This document shows positions 18,413 to 26,357 of a stretch of 64,000 nucleotides of DNA, piece by piece. The DNA is taken from positions 1-64,000 of the forward strand of contig CAWJCU010000010.1 of NCBI GenBank assembly GCA_963841455.1. The letters run 5' to 3'. The notes beneath the pieces were generated by a model. That model saw only the letters and a list, made by a program, of their open reading frames with translations. It made no database searches and was not told the DNA's origin. Each line of letters opens with the position of its first letter. The stretch's first letter is position 1. The position numbers and the translations under genes were made by a program. Source of the DNA: JAWVFM01 sp963841455. GTDB lineage: Bacteria; Actinomycetota; Thermoleophilia; Solirubrobacterales; 70-9.

Positions 18413-18895
18413 GTGAAGCCTCAGCGGGGACTGGGAGCCAACAATCCGTTGCCGGACTACGACGACGGCAGGCTCGTCGTGCGGCCCGCGGACTACATCG
18501 CGATCGCCGACGGGGCGCTCTTGCGCCTGAAGCCGCGCGAGCTCGGCCTGCTGGCGGCCCTGGCGAGCGAGGGCGACCGGATCGTCACCCGCGAGGAGCT
18601 CCTGCAGAAGGTCTGGGACGTCGAGGAGAAGATCGCCTCGAGGGCCGTCGACGCCTGCGTGGCGAGGCTACGGGCGGTGCTCAGCGCGGCGATGCCCGAC
18701 CTGCGCTACATCCATACGCACGCGCGGATCGGCTACCGCTTCGGTCAGGAGCGGCTCGCAGCCGAGGCGGCGGCTACCGAGGCGGGCGTCGAGTCTCCGG
18801 GCACCTCGGTTGGGTCGCCTGCGACCGGCTCCCGCCGGACCGCCGCCGGTACCTCGGCGGCGTCGGGCGAGATCGCCTCGGCCTCGAACCTGTAG
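18413..18895 (+). CDS. stand-alone OmpR/PhoB-type winged-helix DNA-binding protein
   Basis: A 160-residue protein whose middle is a Trans_reg_C winged helix: LKPRELGLLAALASEGDRIV, REELLQKVWDVEEK, SRAVDACVARLRAVL and YIHTHARIGYRFG. It has no receiver domain; only about 30 residues precede the winged helix. The Ala/Ser/Thr-rich tail of about 50 residues lies opposite the end of the convergent response regulator, an overlap of 151 bases. GTG at 18413 is the first plausible start, without a strong ribosome site. It is divergent from pstS and may regulate the pst operon, which is an inference from position. Confidence 0.65.
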   Translation: MKPQRGLGANNPLPDYDDGRLVVRPADYIAIADGALLRLKPRELGLLAALASEGDRIVTREELLQKVWDVEEKIASRAVDACVARLRAVLSAAMPDLRYIHTHARIGYRFGQERLAAEAAATEAGVESPGTSVGSPATGSRRTAAGTSAASGEIASASNL

Positions 18896-19578
18896 CCGAT
18901 CCCGAAGTGGGTGTGGATGTACCGCCAGCCGGGCGAGTGCTGCTGCAACTTCGAGCGCAGCTTCCGCACGAAGACGTCGACCGACCGGTCGCCATGCGCC
19001 ATCGCGTACCCCCAGACCCGCTGGTAGATGTCCTCGCGCTCGAGCACACGCCCGCTGGCGTCGGCGAGCGTTTGCATCAGCTCGAACTCGCGCCGCGTGA
19101 GCCCGAGTGGCTTCGTCGCCACGTAGGCCTCGAACTGGTCGGCGCGGATCTCGAGCTCGCCGGCGACCACGGGGCCGATGTCGCCTCGGGCCTCTCCGCG
19201 CCGATGGCGCCGCACGACCGCCTCGAGCCTCGCGATCACCTCCTCGGGGTGGCACGGCTTGTTGACCCAGTCGTCCGCCCCGAGCCGCAGGCCGCGCACC
19301 CGCTGCGCAACGGTCCCGCCCTGGGTGCAGACGACGATGCCCAGGCCGGGCATCATCCCGCAGATCCGCTCGAGGAAATCCCAGCCGAACGGCTCGATCG
19401 CCGATAGGTCGACGAGGATCGCGTTCAGCTTCATCACCGCGAGCTCCTCCGGCGGCACCGGGCCGGAGAAGATCCGGTACTCCCAGCCCGCGCCGCCGAG
19501 CCGCTTCGCGAGCACGCGAAGGAAGCCGGAATCGGTGTCGATGACTGCGAGGCGGGGTGTGCCTGGTGTCGGGCTCAT
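18745..19578 (-). CDS. OmpR/PhoB-family response regulator
   Basis: A 277-residue regulator. The receiver domain (residues 10-125) has the acidic pair in VIDTDSG, the likely phosphoacceptor Asp in ILVDLSA and the conserved Lys in WVNKPCHP. The DNA-binding winged helix follows: LGLTRREFELMQTLADASG, DIYQRVWGYAMAHGDRSVDV and YIHTHFGIGYRF. A 40-residue Ala/Pro tail ends it. No histidine kinase is adjacent. Being beside pstS and behind its own PHO-box-like repeat (19653-19674), it is a good candidate for the PhoB/PhoP role, though that assignment is positional. Confidence 0.8.
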   Translation of the reverse strand: MSPTPGTPRLAVIDTDSGFLRVLAKRLGGAGWEYRIFSGPVPPEELAVMKLNAILVDLSAIEPFGWDFLERICGMMPGLGIVVCTQGGTVAQRVRGLRLGADDWVNKPCHPEEVIARLEAVVRRHRRGEARGDIGPVVAGELEIRADQFEAYVATKPLGLTRREFELMQTLADASGRVLEREDIYQRVWGYAMAHGDRSVDVFVRKLRSKLQQHSPGWRYIHTHFGIGYRFEAEAISPDAAEVPAAVRREPVAGDPTEVPGDSTPASVAAASAASRS

Positions 19579-19652
19579 CTCAGGGCCTGCGCGAACACGG
19601 CACGCGCGGTCAAGCGCATCGTAGCCGGGCGCCCCGATGCGACGTTCGGCCC

Positions 19653-19674
19653 TTCACAGGACATTCACAGGCGG
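19653..19674 (+). promoter_or_regulatory. PHO-box-like direct repeat upstream of the response regulator
   Basis: TTCACAGGACA is followed immediately by TTCACAGGCGG: eight identical bases repeated at exactly 11-base spacing. It lies about 75 bases upstream of the response-regulator start and is oriented opposite to that gene. It would fit autoregulation by a PhoP/PhoB-type protein. Confidence 0.6.
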
Positions 19675-19836
19675 AATTCCCGCAATCTCGGTTGTTTCGC
19701 GGCGCGCTGCCGGAGGTTCTCCGGATCTTTACCCACGGCTCACGCCGGGAGCGCAGACTGCTCGCCACGAGATCCTCTCTCGTGCGCGCGCGGCCTCAAC
19801 TCCCTGCCCCGGGCCGCGCGCCTCTTCTTCAGACAC

Positions 19837-19864
19837 CGGACGCCCGCCTTGGAGCGGGCGTCCG
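19837..19864. terminator. strong hairpin downstream of uppP
   Basis: An 11-base-pair perfect stem (CGGACGCCCGC pairing with GCGGGCGTCCG) closes a six-base loop, six bases beyond the uppP stop. On the minus strand no U-run follows; on the plus strand a weak GTGCTTTC follows. It probably stops uppP transcription and shields the regulator promoter region. Confidence 0.6.
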
Positions 19865-19869
19865 TGCTT

Positions 19870-20739
19870 TCAGTCGAGAGCGAACACGATCGAGCAGAGC
19901 ACGCCCGCGCAGATGCAGTAGACGCCGAACGGCGTCAGGCGGTTGGTCTGGAAGAACCGCAGCAGGAACTTGATCGCGAACAGGGTCGCCACGGCGGCGA
20001 AGATCGCCGCGACCAGGGCCTGTCCGCGAACCCCGTCTCCCGCGCTTCCGAAGAGGTCCGGAAGCTTGAGGACCGCTGCGGCGCCGATGATCGGCGTGGC
20101 GAGAAGGAACGAGTAGCGGGCCGCGTCCTCGTTCGAGAGGCCGAACAGGAGCCCGCCGCCCATCGTGATCCCCGATCGCGAGATCCCGGGAATGAGGGCG
20201 GCGGCCTGCGCCGTCCCGACCCCGAACGCCTCGCCCCACGTGAGCTTCGCGATTCGCGCGTCGGAGTCACCCTTCCAATCGTCGGGGGCGGGAGCCCTCG
20301 CGCGCCAGCGCTCGAACAGAAGCAAAAGGAACCCGTTGACGATCAGGAAAGCAGCCGCCGCGGAGGCCGAGGCGAAGAGCGAGCGCAGCGAGTGCTCCAA
20401 CAGGAGGCCGAGGAGCCCCGCCGGAATGGTGCCGATCACGAGCAGCCAGCCGAGCTTGGCGTCGACGTCGTCGGCGCGGATCTCGCGGTCGCGAAGCGAT
20501 CGGCCCAGCCCGCGAAAGATGCGCATCCAGTCCTTGAAGAAGAAGACGAACAGCACGATCGCCGTCGCGAGGTGCGTCGCGACCAGGAACGCCAGGAAGT
20601 AGTCGGCGTTCTGGTGGATGTTCCAGCCGAGCAGGTGCGGGATGACGACCGCGTGGCCAAGGCTCGAGATCGGGAATGGCTCGGCCAGCCCCTGCACGAT
20701 GCCGAGGATGATCGATTGGAAGTATGAGATCGGGTCCAT
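19870..20739 (-). CDS. uppP: undecaprenyl-diphosphatase (UppP/BacA)
   Basis: A 289-residue polytopic membrane protein of usual length. It recycles the lipid carrier for peptidoglycan by removing a phosphate from undecaprenyl diphosphate. The two signature regions are GLAEPFPISSLGHAVVI and IPGISRSGITMG. The first differs from the usual TEFLPISSxGH by A, P and F in place of T, F and L, while the catalytic Glu, Ser-Ser and His remain. The final membrane segments are TPFGVYCICAGVLCSIVFAL. It follows a small membrane-protein gene and ends at a strong hairpin. Confidence 0.9.
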   Translation of the reverse strand: MDPISYFQSIILGIVQGLAEPFPISSLGHAVVIPHLLGWNIHQNADYFLAFLVATHLATAIVLFVFFFKDWMRIFRGLGRSLRDREIRADDVDAKLGWLLVIGTIPAGLLGLLLEHSLRSLFASASAAAAFLIVNGFLLLLFERWRARAPAPDDWKGDSDARIAKLTWGEAFGVGTAQAAALIPGISRSGITMGGGLLFGLSNEDAARYSFLLATPIIGAAAVLKLPDLFGSAGDGVRGQALVAAIFAAVATLFAIKFLLRFFQTNRLTPFGVYCICAGVLCSIVFALD

Positions 20740-20751
20740 GGGGATTGGCGC

Positions 20752-20986
20752 TCAGGCGCTCCGGCTCTCGCGCGGCCCGCTCTTGAACCAGGCAAAGACG
20801 AAGCAGGCCAGGCCGAGCACGAACGCCGCAATGCCGTGCTTCACGTGGTGCTCGCTGTCGCCCGCCTGATGGCCGGGAAAGAACGACGGCAGGGAGCTTG
20901 CCGGTTCCGCCCAAGTAGATGACCGCGACGATCATGAGGACGATGCCCGCGGCGACCGCGAGGAGGATCCAGGTGCGTGAGCTCAT
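20752..20986 (-). CDS. small two-helix membrane protein (frame-broken)
   Basis: From ATG 20986 the frame encodes MSSRTWILLAVAAGIVLM with a membrane helix up to YLGGTGKLP. A single extra base near 20900 shifts the frame, after which FFPGHQAGDSEHHVKHGI and a second helix (AAFVLGLACFVFAWF) end at TGA 20752. The length modulo three fits one inserted base. About 77 residues, function unknown, directly upstream of and co-oriented with uppP. Confidence 0.6.
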
Positions 20987-21047
20987 GGGGCCGGGGCGAG
21001 CACCGCGCGGCACCTTAGAGGAAGCTGCCCGTTGTAGAGTTCGCCGG

Positions 21048-21311
21048 GTGAGGGGACGCCTCGCCCGTCTCAGCCTCCTCGTCGCCGCCGCCGCGGTGCT
21101 ACTCCTGTGCGCAGCTCCCTCGGCGCTCGCCGCTGACGGAATCGGGACCGGCGGCCCCACCGACGACCGCAAGGTCACCTACTGGGCGTTCGGCGTGATG
21201 GTCTTCTTCACGCTCTTCGTGATCATCGGCGCCTTCATCCAGAGCCGGCTCGAGGGCCGCAAGGAGCGCCTTCGCAGCGAGCTCGAGCGGGTCCACCGCC
21301 CGGGACCGTAG
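21048..21311 (+). CDS. small membrane protein with signal peptide
   Basis: 87 residues from GTG 21048. A signal peptide (LSLLVAAAAVLLLCAAPSALA) is followed by a short linker, a membrane helix (WAFGVMVFFTLFVIIGAFI) and a charged cytoplasmic tail (QSRLEGRKERLRSELERV). The layout of exported short loop, helix and coiled basic tail is seen in many small actinobacterial membrane proteins. Function unknown. It is divergent from the small membrane gene before uppP, with 60 bases between the starts. Confidence 0.65.
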   Translation: MRGRLARLSLLVAAAAVLLLCAAPSALAADGIGTGGPTDDRKVTYWAFGVMVFFTLFVIIGAFIQSRLEGRKERLRSELERVHRPGP

Positions 21312-21499
21312 GCCAGGCGCCTTGGCGCTTGGCGCTTCGCTTGTCACCTAGAGGAGGGCGGCTCCGGCCGCGATTTCGCGTTCGTTGAGTGGTTGTAGTT
21401 GCTATGGCGACCAAAATCCCGCAACGAATGGGCTTTGGCGGCCGCCGTTGTCAACCCCCTCCCCAACCAGCCCAAACCACGCGACATAGCATTCCCACC

Positions 21500-22289
21500 A
21501 TGCCGAAGGTCACCTACGAGCGCCGCGGCGCCGCGGCCATGCTCACGATCACCCGGCCCGAGCGGCGGAACGCCGTCGACGACGAGACGGCGAGGCTGCT
21601 GGCGGACGGGTTCCGCAGCTTCGAGGCAGACGACGACGCGCGCGCGCTCGTTCTCACGGGTGGCGACCCGCAGGCCTTCTGCGCCGGCGCAGACCTGAAG
21701 GCGCTGGCCGCGACGGATCCGGCGGAGACCAGCCTCGAGGAGTGGCTAGAGGCGCACCGCGACGGGCCGCTCGGGTTCACCCGCCTGACTCCGTCAAAGC
21801 CGACGATCGCCGCGATCTCGGGCTGGTGCCTGGCCGGCGGCTTCGAGCTCGCGCTCTGGTGCGACCTGCGGATCGCCTCGGAGACCGCGAAGCTCGGGTT
21901 CACCGAGCGTCGCTTCGGCGTGCCGCTGATCGACGGCGGGACCCAGAGGCTGCCGCGCGTCGTCGGGATGGGCCGGGCGCTCGAGCTGATCCTCACCGGC
22001 CGCATCGTCGAGGCGTCAGAGGCGCTCTCTTGGGGCCTCGTCAACGAGGTCGTTCCCGCGGAGCAGCCAGCTCGACCGCGCGCTGGAGATCGCGGAGGGC
22101 CTCGCGGGCTTCCCGCAGGCGACGATGCTCTCCGATCGCCGCGCGGCCCTCGAGGGCTCGGGCCTGCCCCTGGCCGAGGGCCTAGCGGTCGAGGCGCAGC
22201 TCGGCACAGCGTCAATCGCCGTCGGCCTAGGCGGCGCGGCGCGGTTCGCGGCCGGCGAGGGGCGCGGCGCGGCCGGCGCCGGCGTCTAG
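21500..22289 (+). CDS. enoyl-CoA hydratase/isomerase family protein (frame-broken)
   Basis: ATG at 21500 opens a crotonase fold: ERRNAVDDETARLL, AFCAGADLKALA (oxyanion-hole segment), GWCLAGGFELALWCDLRIAS and GFTERRFGVPLIDGGTQRLP. Near 22066 the bases CAGC are duplicated in tandem, shifting the frame; past that point the expected LDRALEIAEGLAGFPQATML continues to TAG 22287-22289. The family hydrates enoyl-CoA in fatty-acid oxidation, but substrates vary. The four-base tandem duplication could be a real mutation or an error. Downstream TolB-like gene is convergent. Confidence 0.75.
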
Positions 22290-22295
22290 CCCGGG

Positions 22296-23195
22296 CTAGA
22301 GCGCGACGGCCCAGGTCGGGTAGGCGTCGTCGCCGTGCCCATGGGTGAGGCGCGTCACGTGCGTGCCGTTGGCGCGCATCGTGAAGATGTCGAGCCCGCC
22401 GCCCGCCGAGGCCTCGTAAGCGATAAAGCGCCCGTCCGGCGAGTACACGGGGCCGAAGTCGCCGACGTTGTCATGGGTGAGGCGCTGGAGATGCCCGTCC
22501 GAGAGCCGGAGGCGGCAGATCTCCGTCGTCCTGCCGAAGTTCCGGGCGTACGCGATCCAGCGACCGTCCGGCGAGTATGCCGGGGCGTAGTCGCGAACGT
22601 TGTCGTTCGAGACATCGACCTCGTGGTCGCTTCCGTCCGTGGTCACGGTGTAGATCTCCGAGCGGTTGCCGTGGCCGCGAAGGAACGCGATGTGGCGGTC
22701 GTCGGGCGAGTACGCGGGCGCCGAGTCGTCACCGGGGTTATTCGTGAGGCGCCGCTGGTCGGTCCCGTCGTCGGCCATCGTGAAGAGGTCACGGTTCGGC
22801 TCGTCGCCGCGCTCAAAGGCGATCCGCGAACCATCCGACGAGTAGGAGGGGTCGTCGTCGTAGGCCGGGTTGTTCGTGAGGTCGGTGGCCGGACCGCCCA
22901 CCCTGCTCATCGAGTAGATCTCGTAGTCGCCCCCAACGTCGGAGACGAAGGCGATCGCCCCGCCGCCGGGCGAGTAGGCCGGCGCGTAGTCGTTGGCCCT
23001 GTTGTGAGTGAGGCGCGCCTGATTCGTCCCGTCGGGCCGCATCGAGAAGATCTCATTGTCGCCGTCGCGATTGCTCGAGAAGGCGATGGGACCGTTGCGG
23101 ATCGTCACGCCTCCGCGCGCCGATGCCGCGGCCGTCACGGCGAGCGCGATGACCGCCGAGGCGAAGACAACCGCGATGACCGGCCGTCGTCTCAC
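22296..23195 (-). CDS. secreted TolB-like beta-propeller protein
   Basis: 299 residues: a signal sequence (VIAVVFASAVIALAVTAAASA) followed by six repeats of the pattern DGTNQARLTHN ... YAPAYSPGGGAIAF, the WD40-like/TolB propeller (PD40) repeat. It is probably extracytoplasmic. The GTG start at 23195 overlaps the stop of the HD-domain gene (GTGA), so the two are co-translated. The function of such stand-alone propellers is unknown; protein or ligand binding is likely. Confidence 0.8.
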   Translation of the reverse strand: MRRRPVIAVVFASAVIALAVTAAASARGGVTIRNGPIAFSSNRDGDNEIFSMRPDGTNQARLTHNRANDYAPAYSPGGGAIAFVSDVGGDYEIYSMSRVGGPATDLTNNPAYDDDPSYSSDGSRIAFERGDEPNRDLFTMADDGTDQRRLTNNPGDDSAPAYSPDDRHIAFLRGHGNRSEIYTVTTDGSDHEVDVSNDNVRDYAPAYSPDGRWIAYARNFGRTTEICRLRLSDGHLQRLTHDNVGDFGPVYSPDGRFIAYEASAGGGLDIFTMRANGTHVTRLTHGHGDDAYPTWAVAL

Positions 23196-24067
23196 ACCCG
23201 GAACTCTCCCAGAAGGCGCTTTTCGGATTCGCCCTCGACCGTGGCCACGACCTCGACCTGGCCCTCGAGGGGCGTGTCGCGGAGCTTGGTCGCGAGGAGG
23301 TCGTCGACCTGGAAGACGCCTGCCGAGTTGTTCATCTTGATCTCCACGCGGACCGCGCGGTCCGTCCCGCCCTGGATCGAAATCTCGTCGATCGCCGCCG
23401 CCGAGAGCGCGTGGATGCCGACCTGGCCGGAGGAGACCGGAAGGCGCGAGCGGCCGTGGGCCATGTCGAGCGCATCGGCGACGCGCACGACGCCCGCCTC
23501 GACCGTGTACGGCTCGCCGCGGCGGCGATGGCCGATGATCGCGTGCAGCGACTCGGCGATGACCACGGTCCGCGCCGGCTCGTCATAGATCCCGTCGAGG
23601 AGCTCCCTGAGCTTGCGCTCGGCGAGAAACAGGCTGAAGGCCTCGTGATCCGCGCGGTGGATCGACATTCCCACGTCGTGGAACAGCGCGCCGGCGGCGA
23701 CCACCACCTCGGCGTCGCGCTCGGTCATGCCGTGGTCGGACACCATCGCCGGCTCGATGCCGCCCCTGACCAGCAGGCGCAGGAGCCGAAGCGCGATGTT
23801 GACGACGATCTGGATGTGGACCCAGGAGTGGTCCGACATCCCCAATCGCTCGGAATTGACCTGGGCCATGTGCCACCAGGCGCGCAACTCCGCGTCCGCG
23901 CTCGCCCGCTCGAGCAGCTTCTCGAGGCGCCGGTTGCCGCGGGTGGGAGCCTTCACGTGGGCGCGCTCGATCGCGGCCGCCGGCTCGAGGCCTCGCTCCC
24001 CGGGCCCGGTCGCGGCCTCCTCCGCCTCCGGCGCGGGCTCGACCTCGGGATCTGCATCGGGTGGCAC
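23192..24067 (-). CDS. HD-domain phosphohydrolase-like protein
   Basis: 291 residues. After an acidic Ala/Glu/Pro leader comes an HD domain with metal ligands: HSWVHIQIVVNIALRLL, AGALFHDVGMSIHRADHEAF, SLHAIIGHRR and ADALDMAHGR. The C-terminal part (ISIQGGTDRAVRVEIKMN) is beta-rich. HD enzymes hydrolyse phosphate esters, often of nucleotides, but the substrate is not predictable here. I chose GTG 24067 over the track-earlier ATG because the extra leader lacks conserved character and would overlap the divergent small gene's promoter. Confidence 0.7.
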   Translation of the reverse strand: MPPDADPEVEPAPEAEEAATGPGERGLEPAAAIERAHVKAPTRGNRRLEKLLERASADAELRAWWHMAQVNSERLGMSDHSWVHIQIVVNIALRLLRLLVRGGIEPAMVSDHGMTERDAEVVVAAGALFHDVGMSIHRADHEAFSLFLAERKLRELLDGIYDEPARTVVIAESLHAIIGHRRRGEPYTVEAGVVRVADALDMAHGRSRLPVSSGQVGIHALSAAAIDEISIQGGTDRAVRVEIKMNNSAGVFQVDDLLATKLRDTPLEGQVEVVATVEGESEKRLLGEFRV

Positions 24068-24154
24068 GCCCGCAGTCTCGCACGCGCCCCGCTCGGGATT
24101 CCGACCTCCGCAGCCTTTAGCTTCGGTACTCGCGTGCCGATACGGAGGACGCCG

Positions 24155-24328
24155 ATGAAGAGCTGCCCTCAAACCGGACTTGCCGTTCCCGAATGCTCCT
24201 GTCAGCGGTGCATCGAGGAGCAGCTGCGCCAGTTCCAGCCCGACCTCCTCCGGGCCGCGCGCTCGGATCGGGCTCGCGGCTCAAGCGGCCGCCGGGCTCG
24301 GTCGGGCGACGGTCGCCTCGCTGCCTAG
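24155..24328 (+). CDS. 57-residue Cys-rich small protein
   Basis: ATG at 24155 follows a good ribosome site (GGAGG, seven bases away). The protein begins MKSCPQTGLAVPECSCQRC, giving four cysteines within 19 residues, enough for one zinc site, followed by a helical charged stretch and a basic tail. No family recognised. It precedes the enoyl-CoA hydratase at 24368 on the same strand and may share its transcript. Confidence 0.5.
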   Translation: MKSCPQTGLAVPECSCQRCIEEQLRQFQPDLLRAARSDRARGSSGRRARSGDGRLAA

Positions 24329-24367
24329 CGCGACCGCTCGGCGCCCAGCGCACTAACTTTCCGGGCG

Positions 24368-25099
24368 GTGAGTGGGGTTCTTTCGATGGAGCGTCGTGGC
24401 GCGGTGGCGCTCGTGACCCTGAACCGCCCCGAGAAGCGCAACGCGCTCTCGATCGAGCTCCGCCAGGAGCTGGGGCAGGCGTTCGGGGAGCTCGCCGGCG
24501 ACGAGGATGTCGCGGCCGTTGTCCTGACCGGCGCCGGAAGCGCATTTTGCTCCGGGATGGACACGACTCAGTTCGGGGGCAACCGCGAGCACCGGCGGCG
24601 CCTTGTGGAGACGAGCACGCTCGCCTTCGACGCGGTCGGGCAGTGCGAGCGGCCGATCGTTGCCGCTGTGAACGGGCCCGCGGTCGCGGGAGGGTTCGCC
24701 CTCGCATTGCTCTGCGACCTCCGCATCGCGGCTCGGTCGGCGAGCTTCGGCTATCCCGAGCTCCCGCGAGGCATACCGCCGAGCTACGCGGCGGCGCGCG
24801 CAGTGCTGCCCGCGACCGTGGCTCAGGAGCTCTGCCTCACGGGCAGGATCGTCTCTGCAGGCGAGGCGCAGAAGCTCGGGATCGTCCGCGAGGTCGTGGG
24901 CCCCGAAGGCGACGTCGTCGGGCGGGCGCTCGAGCTCGCCGAGCGGATCACGGAGTTTCCGCGGCAGGCCGTGCTCGAAACGAAGCGGCGCACGCTCCTG
25001 GAGCGCAAGCACCTCTGGGGGTTCCTCTTCGAGGATGAGAAGGAGACCTTCCGAAAGGCAGTGCTCGGGCCGGAGGGCGAGCCCGCCGGAGCTCGCTGA
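24368..25099 (+). CDS. enoyl-CoA hydratase/isomerase family protein
   Basis: 243 residues of crotonase fold, intact. Landmarks are NRPEKRNALSIELRQELG, GAGSAFCSGMDTTQFGG (first oxyanion-hole segment), NGPAVAGGFALALLCDLRI (second) and YPELPRGIPPSYAA. The catalytic Glu pair of true hydratases is not certain, so isomerase or hydrolase activity is possible. GTG at 24368 starts close to the conserved N-terminus. It converges on the SpoIIM gene. Confidence 0.85.
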   Translation: MSGVLSMERRGAVALVTLNRPEKRNALSIELRQELGQAFGELAGDEDVAAVVLTGAGSAFCSGMDTTQFGGNREHRRRLVETSTLAFDAVGQCERPIVAAVNGPAVAGGFALALLCDLRIAARSASFGYPELPRGIPPSYAAARAVLPATVAQELCLTGRIVSAGEAQKLGIVREVVGPEGDVVGRALELAERITEFPRQAVLETKRRTLLERKHLWGFLFEDEKETFRKAVLGPEGEPAGAR

Positions 25100-25115
25100 A
25101 GCCGGCCGGCGCGCG

Positions 25116-25817
25116 TCAGGCGCCGGAGACCGCTCGCAGGATGACCGGCCACACGTAGACCTCCCAGGTCGCCGCGGCCACGAGGATCGGGATCGCTATC
25201 GCCACGGTCGCGAAGGTCGCGGCGAGGAGGTCACCCCATTCGTCGCGCCGACTCGCGATGGTCCAGGCCGCGAGCGGCAGGAAGAGGGCGACGAGCTCCG
25301 GCAGCGCGTGCGGGAGGATCGTCAGCATCAGGGTCCCGGTCGAGATATGGAGCTGGCCGGCGAGCGTCGCGCCGCCCGAGCCGTTGATGTAGGCCTGCGT
25401 GACGAGCGAGAAGCACGTCACGGCCGCAACCCACCCCATCGCGATCGGGCGCGCGAGCTCGTGAATGCGACGGCTCAGCCCGCGTCGCTTCGCGGCGCTC
25501 AACGGAAGCGAGCTGCCGGCGATAAAGCCGGCGACGCAGGCCATCGCGTGCAGAGCGAGCACCAGGGAGTTGCGAAACAGCACGTAGGCGACGTCAACCG
25601 GCTCAGCGGGTTGCGTCAGCCCCGGAAGCGAGAGCGGAGTCGGGTCCGCGAGGACGCTCGACGAGACCGCCCAAACCGCGCCGAGCACGACCACGGCGAC
25701 CGCGAGCGCGCCCGCAAACCATCGGGACAGGACCGGCCATGGGTCGTCGTTCCAGCGTGCGAGGGCTCCGCGGGTCTCGCGGAGCCCTCGCACCAGGACG
25801 TAGTCGGTCGTCTGCAC
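25116..25817 (-). CDS. SpoIIM-family (stage II sporulation protein M / DUF95) membrane protein
   Basis: 233 residues with about five membrane helices (AGALAVAVVVLGAVWAVSS, LHAMACVAGFIAGSSLP, and TFATVAIAIPILVAAATWEV among them). The hallmark of the family, HALPELVALFLPLAAW, is present. In Bacillus SpoIIM works with SpoIID and SpoIIP in peptidoglycan remodelling; in non-spore-forming actinobacteria the role is unclear and often linked to RDD or transglutaminase genes, which are not seen here. Next downstream is an Rpf-like wall enzyme gene of the same strand upstream in position. Confidence 0.75.
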   Translation of the reverse strand: MQTTDYVLVRGLRETRGALARWNDDPWPVLSRWFAGALAVAVVVLGAVWAVSSSVLADPTPLSLPGLTQPAEPVDVAYVLFRNSLVLALHAMACVAGFIAGSSLPLSAAKRRGLSRRIHELARPIAMGWVAAVTCFSLVTQAYINGSGGATLAGQLHISTGTLMLTILPHALPELVALFLPLAAWTIASRRDEWGDLLAATFATVAIAIPILVAAATWEVYVWPVILRAVSGA

Positions 25818-25871
25818 GCCTTCTGCATCGGCAGCGGCGCAGGCGCCCGTTAGAGCCCCAGGCGCTCGGTG

Positions 25872-26357
25872 CTACTGCCCGCAGACGGGCCAGGGGCTCG
25901 AGCCGCTTTGCGAGTACAGCATCGCGGCGCGCGTGCTCTGCTCGGCCGGTGAGGCCGCGGCGGGGTCGCCCGTGCCACCCACCGACTCCCAGGTGCCCTG
26001 ATCGAACTGGTAGAGGCCGCGGTACGTGCCCCCGGCCGAGACGGCGGACGGGTCGCCGCCCGACTCACACGCCGCGATGGCGTCGAGGGTGGACTGCGAG
26101 ACGCCGTAGGACTCCGGCGAGGCGTTGGCACCGCCAGCGGAGCTCGTCGCCACCGCGCCCTGATGGGCCCTCGCCTTGCGCGCCGCTTGCTCGCGGCGCT
26201 GCGCCGCGGCGACCATCCGGTTGCGGACCTCAGCCCGGACGCTTGGGTGGGCCTGCCGCTTGGCATGCTCGGGGGCGCCGGCCGCCTGCGTGGCGCCGAC
26301 GAGGGCGAGCGTGCCCATCACGGTCACGCCGATCAGCTTCTTCTTGGTTGCGAACAC
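25872..26357 (-). CDS. secreted resuscitation-promoting-factor-like transglycosylase
   Basis: 161 residues. GTG 26357 has GGAGG nine bases upstream and opens a signal peptide (KKLIGVTVMGTLALVGATQAAGA). After an Arg/Ala-rich helix comes a lysozyme-like domain: LDAIAACESGGDPSAVS with the catalytic Glu, then GLYQFDQGTWESVGG and a terminal WPVCG whose Cys can pair with the one at ACESGG. Rpf and related transglycosylases cut peptidoglycan glycan and help growth resumption. A CRP-type palindrome lies about 200 bases upstream. Confidence 0.85.
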   Translation of the reverse strand: MFATKKKLIGVTVMGTLALVGATQAAGAPEHAKRQAHPSVRAEVRNRMVAAAQRREQAARKARAHQGAVATSSAGGANASPESYGVSQSTLDAIAACESGGDPSAVSAGGTYRGLYQFDQGTWESVGGTGDPAAASPAEQSTRAAMLYSQSGSSPWPVCGQ

